From Photobacterium ganghwense (lineage in GTDB: Bacteria; Pseudomonadota; Gammaproteobacteria; Enterobacterales; Vibrionaceae), in contig NZ_PYMI01000004.1 of the NCBI RefSeq assembly GCF_003025595.1, positions 434,001 to 498,000 of the forward strand: a DNA stretch of 64,000 bases, in the 5' to 3' direction. The notes under the pieces were generated by a model. It did no database searches. It saw only the letters and a list, made by a program, of their open reading frames with translations, and was not told the DNA's origin. The position numbers were made by a program, and so were the translations under genes. Of this stretch, positions 26,718 to 34,580 are shown one piece after another (position 1 is the first letter of the stretch; each line of letters begins with the position of its first letter).

Positions 26718-26858
26718 ATGTCGACCACAGCGTTACTACTGATCGGAATCGGGCTGGTGATCAGAATCGCCTGAGTTGCTGTCTTTATCACACTATTTTT
26801 TATCACCCGACGGCATGATGCCTCACAGGTTTCGGCAGTATCTAAAGCAAATTCATAA
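26718..26858 (+). pseudogene. Small membrane peptide frame interrupted by TGA
   Basis: ATG 26718 follows an AGGGAGA site. The frame gives 18 codons ending LVIRIA, a TGA at 26772-26774, then 27 more codons (VAVFITLFFITRRH...KANS) to a TAA at 26856. Read through with Trp, the product would be 46 residues with one continuous membrane helix and a basic stop-transfer RRH, which looks like one broken gene. It may instead be an 18-residue leader or a small-ORF relic. It ends 40 bases before lhgO. Confidence 0.4.
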
Positions 26859-26898
26859 TGTTATGTCTTACAACTACTGCTGACAAAGAAGGATAACT

Positions 26899-28311
26899 AT
26901 GGAACAGATTTACGATTACATCATTATCGGCGGCGGGATCGTCGGTATCTCCACCGCGTGGCAACTGCAGCAACGCTGCCCGGATAAACGTATTCTGGTG
27001 GTCGAAAAAGAGGATACTCTCGCCCGCCATCAGACCGGACATAACAGCGGAGTCATCCATGCCGGGGTCTATTATGCGCCCGGCAGCCTGAAAGCCACAT
27101 TCTGTAAAGAAGGCGAGCAAGCAACCAAAGCTTTTTGCCGACAGCATAACATCCCGGTAGAGGTGTGCGGCAAGTTACTGGTTGCGACCAATACCGACGA
27201 GTTGGCAAGGATGGATGCTCTGTACGAACGCTGCCTGGAAAACGGCATTGACGTAGAAAAATTGGATGAGGCGACGCTCAAGTCCCGCGAACCAAACATT
27301 ACCGGATTAGGCGCAATTTTTGTAGCGGCGACCGGTATTGTCGACTACCGTCTGGTCACTCAAAAAATGGCTGAAGCATTCGTAAGCCTTGGCGGGCGTA
27401 TCGCCCGGCGGAGTGAAGTGATATCGCTGCACGAATCTCCGGAAACGATTCAGGTTGGCTGTAAAAGCGATGGGCAGCCATTTATGCTACGTACCCGCTT
27501 TCTCATCAGCTGTGCCGGATTAATGGCAGATCGAATCACCCGGATGCTGGGGCTGGATACTGATTTTCAGATTATCCCCTATCGCGGTGAGTACTACCGC
27601 CTGGCACCACAACACAACAAGATTGTGAACCACCTGATTTACCCTATCCCGGATCCTGAACTGCCGTTTTTAGGCGTCCACTTAACCCGCATGATTGATG
27701 GCTCCGTCACTGTCGGGCCGAATGCCGTTCAAGGCTGGAAACGGGAAGGGTATGGGACGTTGAACGTAAGCGCGCGGGATATTACTGACATGGTGCGTTT
27801 CAAAGGTTTCTGGAAGGTCACGGCGAAACACCTGAAAACCGGTCTGACAGAAACCAAAAATTCCTGGTGGAAACCGGGTTACCTCAACCTGGTCAATAAA
27901 TACTGCCCGCAACTGACGACGAAAGATTTACAACCCTATCCGGCGGGTATCCGTGCTCAGGCAGTATTGAGTGACGGTACTCTGGTGCATGATTTTCTGT
28001 TCGCCGAGAGCCCTCGTAGCTTGCATGTCTGTAACGCTCCCTCTCCGGCTGCAACGTCAGCCATCCCGATTGGTCGCTATTTGTGCGATAAGATTTTAAC
28101 TGTGCAGCAGCCCGATACCACGTCTCACACACAGCAGGCAGGTTCAAAACCTGATTCAGACAGTACAACTGATCCGTATGCTAAACACAATCAACACCGC
28201 AGTTCCGCCTCTGACCCTGACCAAAGCCAAGAGCAAAGCCAAAAGCAAAACGCTTTGGAATCCCAGGAAGACACTCAGAAAAAGTCGGCGTCAGTCCCTG
28301 CGTCATCGTAA
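26899..28311 (+). CDS. lhgO: L-2-hydroxyglutarate oxidase/dehydrogenase with extra polar tail
   Basis: A 470-residue flavoprotein of the DAO fold: dinucleotide loop IIIGGGIVGIS at 8-18, then the family marks RHQTGHNSGVIHAGVYY and CGKLLVAT, and a C-terminal GIRAQAV...HDFLF...HVCNAPSPAATSA segment. LhgO oxidises L-2-hydroxyglutarate to 2-oxoglutarate and passes electrons to the quinone pool. E. coli LhgO is about 422 residues; here about 60-70 residues of Gln/Ser/Asp-rich low complexity (SQEQSQKQ and similar) follow the fold. GabD at 30929 is also a partner of this pathway in E. coli (csiD-lhgO-gabD), though the two are 2.6 kb apart on opposite strands here. Confidence 0.88.
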   Translation: MEQIYDYIIIGGGIVGISTAWQLQQRCPDKRILVVEKEDTLARHQTGHNSGVIHAGVYYAPGSLKATFCKEGEQATKAFCRQHNIPVEVCGKLLVATNTDELARMDALYERCLENGIDVEKLDEATLKSREPNITGLGAIFVAATGIVDYRLVTQKMAEAFVSLGGRIARRSEVISLHESPETIQVGCKSDGQPFMLRTRFLISCAGLMADRITRMLGLDTDFQIIPYRGEYYRLAPQHNKIVNHLIYPIPDPELPFLGVHLTRMIDGSVTVGPNAVQGWKREGYGTLNVSARDITDMVRFKGFWKVTAKHLKTGLTETKNSWWKPGYLNLVNKYCPQLTTKDLQPYPAGIRAQAVLSDGTLVHDFLFAESPRSLHVCNAPSPAATSAIPIGRYLCDKILTVQQPDTTSHTQQAGSKPDSDSTTDPYAKHNQHRSSASDPDQSQEQSQKQNALESQEDTQKKSASVPASS

Positions 28312-28338
28312 CCCTTAACGATTATTGACCACGGCTTC

Positions 28339-28378
28339 TCGGCTCGGCTCGGCTCGGCTCGGCTCGGCTCGGCTCGGC
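28339..28378. repeat. Pentanucleotide tandem repeat (TCGGC)8
   Basis: Eight perfect copies of TCGGC, 27 bases after the lhgO stop and outside any clear gene. Five-base repeats are prone to slipped-strand change. The following bases to about 28620 hold no supported gene. Confidence 0.9.
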
Positions 28379-28624
28379 AGATAAATGACACAGCCCACAC
28401 CGTCACCAACAGAGGCCCAAAGAGATAGCCCGATCGGCTGTCTTTTCAAGGCCAATAACATGACAAAAGCACATTGCGCACAATCGTAGGGATGAGGGCT
28501 GAAGAGAAATCAGGCTAGAACGCGGCGTTGGAACGAGCTTATCTGCTGAGAAAAAAATCGAAACATAGTTCTTTGACCCAGAAAGGATTTAACAAAATAT
28601 CAGCAAGTTTTACAAAAGTGATCG

Positions 28625-28728
28625 TTGCGCATTTTTTGATCGAAACGTATGATTCGCGTGCTTCAAATATGTTGTTCCTTAATCGATTTATTGCTGCGCC
28701 TGTCTGGGAATTGACAGGCGTTTTTTTT
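28625..28728 (+). ncRNA. Candidate small RNA with promoter and terminator
   Basis: A TTGCGC (28625-28630), 17 bases, TATGAT (28648-28653) promoter-like pair predicts a start near 28660. A strong intrinsic terminator follows: CGCCTGTC (28697-28704), 8-base loop, GACAGGCG (28713-28720), eight T. The transcript would be about 70 bases with an AU-rich 5' half, the build of an Hfq-bound sRNA. An overlapping open frame (28528-28749) runs through the terminator and is not convincing as a gene. The -35 match is weak, so the RNA could start further left. Confidence 0.4.
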
Positions 28729-28779
28729 ATGTGCCGCATCCCAGGATAAACATCATTAAGGAACAAACACGGGTTTTAC

Positions 28780-29052
28780 TCAGTCCCACTGATCCCGCAT
28801 CATCCAGGCACCGACAAAGAACAGAATTCCACCCGCAGAGACAATCATCTGATACTTGCTTTTCATTTCTGCAACGGTTTGTTCCGGTGAGACCTGCGCC
28901 AGCGCATCGGCGCCGCCTTTCATCATCACATCACCGACTTCCACGATCACATGGCTGCTGCCCAGTAATCCGGCAAACGCGACGCCACCACACATCAGTG
29001 ACACCAATCCCAGCAACAAAGAAATATATCCCCATGTCCGTTTGAAATTCAT
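28780..29052 (-). CDS. Small two-helix membrane protein, unknown
   Basis: A 90-residue protein with an N-terminal hydrophobic segment (ISLLLGLVSLMCGGVAFAGLLG) and a second helix near the end (IVSAGGILFFVGAWMM), with a loop of about 40 residues between (VGDVMMKGGADALAQVSPEQ). An AAAGGAG site precedes the ATG. No family is recognised with confidence; it is preceded by a 300-base AT-rich region. Confidence 0.65.
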   Translation of the reverse strand: MNFKRTWGYISLLLGLVSLMCGGVAFAGLLGSSHVIVEVGDVMMKGGADALAQVSPEQTVAEMKSKYQMIVSAGGILFFVGAWMMRDQWD

Positions 29053-29261
29053 TTCAGGCTCCTTTTTACATCTTGGAGAAGTCGTGCGTCGAACAGACTA
29101 ATGGCAGCGAGAAAATATAAAGAAGGCAAGGTGACTTCAGCCATTAATCCGACAGACGCGGCTACCACAACAGCAATTGATAAAATTATGAAGAACACTC
29201 TATATGGATGTAACGACTAATGCAGGCAGGGATTAAATTTTTCGGAAGAATTTTGACATTG

Positions 29262-29317
29262 TCCTCATTTTTTTGAGGAGGAATATCTGTACCGCGCCAA
29301 GATGGGTACAGATATTC
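29262..29317. repeat. Two adjacent hairpins, one a perfect 13-base inverted repeat
   Basis: TCCTCA/TGAGGA flank a T-run at 29262-29279. Then GAATATCTGTACC (29281-29293) pairs perfectly with GGTACAGATATTC (29305-29317) across an 11-base loop. They lie 36 bases beyond the stop of the SYLF gene on its downstream side but lack a minus-strand T-tract. The remaining 29053-29353 interval has no gene. Confidence 0.6.
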
Positions 29318-29353
29318 AGACAGGAAAGAAAAGACTAACAGACGCGTGTTTTA

Positions 29354-30121
29354 TTACATCAGGGTTTCATCAACCCAATAGCGCGATCCGGAAATACTGG
29401 CGTTCAGCAGTAACCCTTTTTCACCGATTTGATAAATGGCCATACCACCGTTGTATTTCGCGGTCATCCCTTTACTCTCATCCCCCGCTACGGCACTCAC
29501 TTCAGAGGTCGCTTCCCAGCCATCTTTCACGAAATTTTCAAACGTCGCTTTATCTTCGAACAAAATGACTTGCTGATAAAACTTGCCGCCCAGCCCGGCA
29601 GCGAGACCGGCTCCAAACATTTTCATGTACGTACGTTCATCAGTTTCGCGATTAACCGCGACCCCTGCCCCTTGGTCGGTATGAAGCAAGAGTGAAAACT
29701 TACGAGAATCAAACACGGCGTAACCATAAGCCTGATCAAACAACAATTTTGCTGACGGTTGCTCGTTAAACAGCCTGACCAGCGCAGTATCAGACATCGT
29801 ATCTAACGCCAGGCGTGCTTCTTCCGGCGTTTCCGGTTCCAACATGTCATCAAGTTTGGCATCTGCAACATCCAGCCACTCTTTACTCTTCTTCACCGAT
29901 TCATCTGTCCACTCACCCGCGGTGTTGTAGGCATCTTTTCCCCACTCAGACACAGAATCCCAGGTCTCTTTTGAGAAATCGGCCACATTATCCCAGGCTT
30001 TTTTGGAGCCTTCGCTGACTTTTTCTCCCAGCTCAGACGCCGATTTTTTGATTTCTTCCCAACTGGCATAAGCCGGAGCCGTCGCCAGAATCACCGTTAA
30101 TGCGATAGGTATCATTTTCAT
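29354..30121 (-). CDS. Exported SYLF (Ysc84-like) domain protein with amphipathic repeats
   Basis: A 255-residue protein from ATG 30121 (site GGGAGGAAAC; a longer in-frame start lacks one). The signal peptide ends about APAYA|SWEE. Residues about 18-95 are a run of roughly 11-residue amphipathic repeats with regular Trp (SKKAWDNVADFSKETWDSVS, then SEWGKDAYNTAGEW), like apolipoprotein-type helices. The C-terminal part (about 105-250) is the SYLF fold (YGYAVFDSRKF, GAGVAVNRETDERTYMKMFG, AGLAAGLGGK). SYLF proteins bind phosphoinositides or membranes. A periplasmic membrane-surface protein is likely; the role is unknown. Confidence 0.78.
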   Translation of the reverse strand: MKMIPIALTVILATAPAYASWEEIKKSASELGEKVSEGSKKAWDNVADFSKETWDSVSEWGKDAYNTAGEWTDESVKKSKEWLDVADAKLDDMLEPETPEEARLALDTMSDTALVRLFNEQPSAKLLFDQAYGYAVFDSRKFSLLLHTDQGAGVAVNRETDERTYMKMFGAGLAAGLGGKFYQQVILFEDKATFENFVKDGWEATSEVSAVAGDESKGMTAKYNGGMAIYQIGEKGLLLNASISGSRYWVDETLM

Positions 30122-30205
30122 GTTTCCTCCCCAGGGCGAAGATAAAGAATGCGTACACCCGGCCAGAATTTCACGGATACCCAAAGTGTTTTTGGGGATC
30201 CAGAC

Positions 30206-30234
30206 AAAAAAGCCAGGCATTACGCCTGGCTTTC
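30206..30234 (-). terminator. Terminator of mogA
   Basis: GCCAGGC (30212-30218), loop ATTAC, GCCTGGC (30224-30230); on the minus strand the stem is followed by a T-run. It lies just after the mogA stop. Confidence 0.8.
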
Positions 30235-30245
30235 GGGAAACCTTG

Positions 30246-30779
30246 TTACTTTTGTTTCGGACGGAAAGGCTTGATGACCTCTTCGTTACATTCCAGGCAT
30301 GGCCCTTCCATCAGGTCAATACAGTAAGGAATAGCCGGGAATACGGCATCCAGGCACTCACGAATCGACTTTGGTTTACCCGGCAGGTTGACGATCAGGC
30401 TGTCGCCACGCAGTCCCGCAGTCTGGCGGGACAAAATTGCCGTCGGTACGAATTTCAGCGACTCAGCTCGCATCAGTTCACCGAAACCAGGCATCATTCG
30501 GTCACACACCGCTTCGGTCGCTTCCGGTGTCACGTCACGTTTCGCAGGGCCAGTACCACCAGTAGTCACGATTAAACTACAGTCTAGTTCATCAGCCATC
30601 TTGATCAACGTGGCTTCAATAACGTCCTGCTCGTCTGGAATCACTTCGTAAACCGGTTCCCATTCAGAGACAAGATACTCACTCAGCGTATCAATGATTG
30701 CCTTGCCCGAAATGTCCTCGTAAACGCCCGCACTGGCTCGGTCACTTACCGTTACAATACCGATTTTTGCTTTTGTCAT
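30246..30779 (-). CDS. mogA: Molybdopterin adenylyltransferase MogA
   Basis: A 177-residue cytoplasmic enzyme that adenylates molybdopterin before molybdate insertion. Family marks are clear: GIVTVSDRASAGVYED at the start, LIVTTGGTGPAKRDVTPEAT in the middle, MPGFGELMR, TAILSRQ and NLPGKPKSIRECL. It is a little shorter than E. coli MogA (195) in the region before PYCIDLMEGP. It is monocistronic with its own terminator; no other Moco genes are in the window. Confidence 0.93.
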   Translation of the reverse strand: MTKAKIGIVTVSDRASAGVYEDISGKAIIDTLSEYLVSEWEPVYEVIPDEQDVIEATLIKMADELDCSLIVTTGGTGPAKRDVTPEATEAVCDRMMPGFGELMRAESLKFVPTAILSRQTAGLRGDSLIVNLPGKPKSIRECLDAVFPAIPYCIDLMEGPCLECNEEVIKPFRPKQK

Positions 30780-30928
30780 GCGTGATTCCTCAGGCTGTGC
30801 CTATTCAGTTTCCTGTAAAAACGGCCAGCAAGCACTGACCGTAATATCAAACAATTCCTAAGTGTAAGGAATATTGGCAGAGGGATAAACACTTTCCCTC
30901 TGCAAATGGCGACTTTAATACCAATGAG

Positions 30929-32377
30929 TTACAGGCCACCCATCAGGGTGTATTTGGTATCCATAAAGTCTTCAAGCCCCTGACGTGCGCCCTCACGGCC
31001 CAGCCCGGATTCCTTTATGCCGCCAAACGGTGCTACTTCGGTCGAGATTAGCCCTTCGTTGATGCCAACCATGCCGTATTCCAGCCGTTCACTGAATGTA
31101 AACGCGCGGGACAGTGACTGAGTATAAGCGTACGAGGCCAACCCTGAGTCGGTATGGTTGGCACGGCGAATCACCTCGTCATCATCGCTGAAACGGAACA
31201 ATGCAGCGACCGGGCCGAAGGTCTCTTCACTGGCAATGCGCATATCATCTGTCGCATCCGTTATGACCTGGGGCGGGAAGAAATTGGTGCCTTCCGGCTG
31301 CGGCTCACCAAAGGCCAATGTGGCGCCTTTTGCCAACGCATCATCAATATGGCTCTGCACTTTTTCGACAGCAGCCTGATTAATCAGTGGGCCAATTTTC
31401 GCATCCGGATCAAAACCATCCGCCACTTTCAAGGCTTTGACTTTTTCCACCAGCTTCTGGGTAAATGCGTCATAAACGCGATCCTGCACATAGATCCGGT
31501 TAGCACAGACACAGGTTTGCCCCGCGTTGCGGAATTTGGCAATCATCACCCCTTCAACTGCCGCATCCAGATCCGCATCGTCACACACAATAAACGGTGC
31601 GTTACCACCAAGCTCAAGAGCCATTTTTTTCACCGTCGCGGCAGATTGCTCCATCAGCAATTTACCAACAGCCGTCGACCCGGTGAACGATATCTTCTTC
31701 ACGACTTTGCTCTCAGTCAGTGCGCCACCGATGGCTTTCGCATCACCGGTCAACACGCTGAACAACCCGGCAGGAATACCTGCGCGCGAGGCAAGCTCAG
31801 CCAGTGCCAGCGCGGTCAGAGGGGTATCCGGCGCCGGTTTCAGAACCACGGCACAACCTGCCGCAAAAGCCGGGCCGCATTTACGGGTGATCATTGCGGC
31901 CGGAAAGTTCCAAGGAGTGATCGCCCCGACAACCCCGACAGGCTCTTTGCTGACGAGAATTCGGGAATTAGGCTTGTGACTTGGAACGATCTCACCATAG
32001 GCACGCTTAGCTTCTTCCGCAAACCACTCAATAAAGCTAGCGGCATAGGCGATTTCACCCTTAGCTTCATTGAACGGTTTACCTTGCTCTGCAGTCAGAA
32101 TCGTGGCCAGATCATCGGTATTTTCGACGATCAGATCGAACCATTTACGCAAAACGGCAGTGCGCTCTTTGGCTAATGTTTTTTTCCAGGTTACCATCGC
32201 TTTTTCAGCAGCATGAATGGCCGACAGGGTTTCATCCTTGCCCAGCACCGGAACGTGGGCTATGACCTTGCCGGTTGACGGGTTAATCACTGGCATAGTG
32301 GCTTCATCCAGAGCCGTCACCCAGTTGCCTGCCACCAGGCAGGCTTGTTTTAGCAAGCTGGTATCATTGAGTTTCAC
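30929..32377 (-). CDS. gabD: Succinate-semialdehyde dehydrogenase GabD
   Basis: An NADP-type aldehyde dehydrogenase converting succinate semialdehyde to succinate in GABA breakdown. The fold is complete: ITPWNFPAAMITRK, FTGSTAVGK, the general-base Glu in LELGGNAP, nucleophile Cys289 in GQTCVCANR, and EETFGPVA. I place the start at a GTG giving 482 residues (KLNDTSLLKQ), the same length and start as E. coli GabD, with AAGG upstream; the ATG at 32392 would add five residues and lacks a clear site. It is a lone gene, so the GABA transaminase must be elsewhere. Confidence 0.92.
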   Translation of the reverse strand: MKLNDTSLLKQACLVAGNWVTALDEATMPVINPSTGKVIAHVPVLGKDETLSAIHAAEKAMVTWKKTLAKERTAVLRKWFDLIVENTDDLATILTAEQGKPFNEAKGEIAYAASFIEWFAEEAKRAYGEIVPSHKPNSRILVSKEPVGVVGAITPWNFPAAMITRKCGPAFAAGCAVVLKPAPDTPLTALALAELASRAGIPAGLFSVLTGDAKAIGGALTESKVVKKISFTGSTAVGKLLMEQSAATVKKMALELGGNAPFIVCDDADLDAAVEGVMIAKFRNAGQTCVCANRIYVQDRVYDAFTQKLVEKVKALKVADGFDPDAKIGPLINQAAVEKVQSHIDDALAKGATLAFGEPQPEGTNFFPPQVITDATDDMRIASEETFGPVAALFRFSDDDEVIRRANHTDSGLASYAYTQSLSRAFTFSERLEYGMVGINEGLISTEVAPFGGIKESGLGREGARQGLEDFMDTKYTLMGGL

Positions 32378-32642
32378 GATATATACCTTCATGGTTTGAA
32401 AAATCGTTATACGACAAGCATAAAAGGAATTTCTCGGAGTTTGAACCGGATTATTCTCAGGGATTATGTAAACCGAACCACGGTTACAAAAATTGGTTCA
32501 ACCTTAAGCAATTTACAAACAATAACGCCGACGATTTACCCAGCCACATACCATTCCATACAATCCCGTACACATCCTCTTTGGCAGCTCACCTCTGCCG
32601 TTCTTTCAGTCAAATCTTGTCATTGAATGTTGCTCTGCTCGG

Positions 32643-33461
32643 TTATAACGGATTAGCCTGTTTTTCCATACCAAACCGATCGGCATCCACACCGCGTTTC
32701 CAGTAACCCACCGCAAACATCTGATGCCGGGGAACACCAATCTCGTCCTGAAACAGATTCCGTAGCGGTCGTATTTCTCGCGCTTCGAGCCCCATGAACA
32801 CAACCGTGTCGGTTGTTAAAGATTCCCGGAAACCTCTTACCGTCTCCACAAGTACATTTTCCTGGTTTTCCAATACCCAATGTAACCGGGTATTCGCCGA
32901 CACTTCTAATGCCACCTTGTCTTCTTCATGCGGCACGATGATCACGGCATCAATGCTTGCTAACGGCGAAATACGCTGACTGTAAGCAGCCACTGCATTC
33001 AGGGAGGTAAGATCACCCAGTAACACGTAGCGAGGCGCGTCCCAGATATCCAGCTTTTTCGGTCCCGGTCCGGCAATGCCGACTTTATCTCCCGGCTTTG
33101 CCGTCTTGGCCCAGTTCGTTGCCGGTCCCTGATGGCGGTTAACGACAAAATCGAGCACCAACTCAGTGGTTTCAGGATCAAACGCCTGAATCGTGTAAGA
33201 GCGCATGGTCGGACGCGGTGTACGGCCAAGATCCAGCTCCAGTTCATCACAACCGGGATCAGGTAAAATCACTTTCACATACCCGCCTTCTTCACCGGCC
33301 GGGAGCGTGTGCAATGCCTCGCCCGCCACCGTGATGCGCTGCAAGTGGGGAGACAATGATTCCACGTTAACCACTTCGGCCAGTCGTGCACGAGGGCGGC
33401 GCGGAGTGGCGGCGGGTTGTCCTGAATCAGAAACTTGTGATGTATACGTAGCTTGCTTCAT
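32643..33461 (-). CDS. Siderophore-interacting FAD ferric reductase (ViuB/SIP type)
   Basis: A 272-residue cytoplasmic flavoprotein. The N-terminal FAD-binding barrel has RPTMRSYTIQAF and the VNRHQGPATNWAKTAKPGDK segment of the SIP family; the C-terminal NAD(P)-like domain has VLLGDLTSLNAV and ends MFAVGYWKRGVD. Such enzymes reduce ferric siderophores to release iron (ViuB, YqjH). The N-terminal 25 residues are Pro/Arg-rich. A MarR regulator gene (33945) faces away across the 14-base repeat array. I see no clear Fur box, but an iron-responsive promoter is expected from the family. Confidence 0.87.
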   Translation of the reverse strand: MKQATYTSQVSDSGQPAATPRRPRARLAEVVNVESLSPHLQRITVAGEALHTLPAGEEGGYVKVILPDPGCDELELDLGRTPRPTMRSYTIQAFDPETTELVLDFVVNRHQGPATNWAKTAKPGDKVGIAGPGPKKLDIWDAPRYVLLGDLTSLNAVAAYSQRISPLASIDAVIIVPHEEDKVALEVSANTRLHWVLENQENVLVETVRGFRESLTTDTVVFMGLEAREIRPLRNLFQDEIGVPRHQMFAVGYWKRGVDADRFGMEKQANPL

Positions 33462-33563
33462 TTTCTCTCCTGAGGAACCTGTCGAGCATTCTGAGTATGC
33501 TGTGTCATGTTGCGCTTAAGCTGCCCCCACTATGTTCAGCAAACCTACCCTCTGGAACCGCTA

Positions 33564-33675
33564 AGCTCTTATATATGAGCTCTTATGTATGAGCTCTTAT
33601 ATATGAGCTCTTGTATGTGAGATCTTATAAACAAGCTCTTAGTCACAAGCTCTGATATATCCGCTCTGATGAACG
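33564..33675. repeat. Array of eight 14-base tandem repeats
   Basis: Units run in strict 14-base register from AGCTCTTATATATG; copies 1 and 3 are identical, copy 2 differs by one base, and copies 4 to 8 are increasingly diverged (to CGCTCTGATGAACG). Each early unit has a GAGCTC palindrome. It lies between the reductase gene and the MarR gene. An open frame across it (33569-33793, minus) translates the repeats and is not a likely gene. Confidence 0.85.
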
Positions 33676-33867
33676 TCGCTGCTGTAAAGACCTGTCTATA
33701 AAATTCGCAGTATGCTTTTGGGTGGAGAAAGCAATTTAGTGGTTTAAACAACACGGAAACGGGCAGTATGAATTCAGTCACCTTTGTCATCATTCACAGA
33801 GAACGCCCCCATCAGGCATCCATTTCTGACAAATCGCCCTGGAAGACTGTTGTCCCGTCGGCACTTG

Positions 33868-33912
33868 GTTGATAAAATCAACTATATTGACTTTTGGTTG
33901 ATATTGTCAACC
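33868..33912. promoter_or_regulatory. Two dyad operators before the MarR gene
   Basis: GTTGA-TAAAA-TCAAC (33868-33882) and GGTTGA-TATTG-TCAACC (33896-33912) share half-sites and a 5-base spacer, with centres 29 bases apart. This is the usual layout for MarR autorepression of the gene at 33945. Confidence 0.7.
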
Positions 33913-33944
33913 ATATTATGTGTTCACATTACTCAGGAGCCCCT

Positions 33945-34379
33945 ATGAGCAATCAGTCCCTGCCTGATGTCGTCATGGCCCTCTCCCGTGGATATCGACT
34001 GAATATCCGCCAGGCAATAAATGCAAAAGCCTTAGGTTTGAACGGCATGCATGCCCAGTGCCTCAGGATCATTGCCACGATACCAGACTGTACGGCCAAC
34101 CACATAGTCAGCATCATGCATCGAGACAAAGGGCAAATTGCCCGGCTAGTCAAAGAACTGATCACTATGTCACTGATTGAGAAGCACCCGAATCCAGCCG
34201 ACAAACGCAGCCAGATTCTGACGTTTACCGATGATGGACATGCGCTGATGAACAAGATCCACCTCGCCGAAAAACAATTGGATAAACAAATGTGCGAAGG
34301 GCTGAGTACGCAAGACATCGACGCTTTCAAGCGAATATCTGCGCGAATGGTTGAGAACTTGCAGCGAGACGACGGATAA
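33945..34379 (+). CDS. MarR family regulator
   Basis: A 144-residue regulator from ATG 33945 (site CAGGAG); an upstream in-frame ATG lies inside the operator. The winged helix is clear: HAQCLRIIATIPDCTANHIV, then RDKGQIARLVKELITMSLIEK and the wing NPADKRSQILTFTDDG. MarR proteins release DNA on binding small phenolic or oxidant ligands. Two dyads upstream suggest autoregulation; the divergent siderophore reductase gene, about 480 bases away, is a possible second target. Confidence 0.87.
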   Translation: MSNQSLPDVVMALSRGYRLNIRQAINAKALGLNGMHAQCLRIIATIPDCTANHIVSIMHRDKGQIARLVKELITMSLIEKHPNPADKRSQILTFTDDGHALMNKIHLAEKQLDKQMCEGLSTQDIDAFKRISARMVENLQRDDG

Positions 34380-34580
34380 TTCAGCAGGCGTGCAGGCGTA
34401 GGTTACACGTCCGGTTGTCTCTAGCGCCACATATGCACATACACTCACACAACAGGAAGGAATCGAGTATACTGGGCAGTATTTTCGTCACGCCGTTTTT
34501 GAATACCTGACAGCATGAGCGAATATTCGGTGCATGCTGCCTGAATAAAGGACTTCACAGTAAAAAGGGATGATACACAG

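Noticed and set aside
28528..28749. Open frame of 73 codons on the plus strand
   Set aside because: It runs through a strong terminator, starts in repetitive poorly biased sequence and resembles no family; the terminator is better explained by a small RNA or an upstream transcript.
32377..32392. ATG at 32392 as the gabD start
   Set aside because: It would add five residues absent from E. coli GabD and the alternative GTG gives exactly 482 residues with a matching start.
33569..33793. Open frame of 74 codons on the minus strand
   Set aside because: Its C-terminal part is simply the translation of the 14-base repeat array and overlaps a promoter region; no ribosome site.
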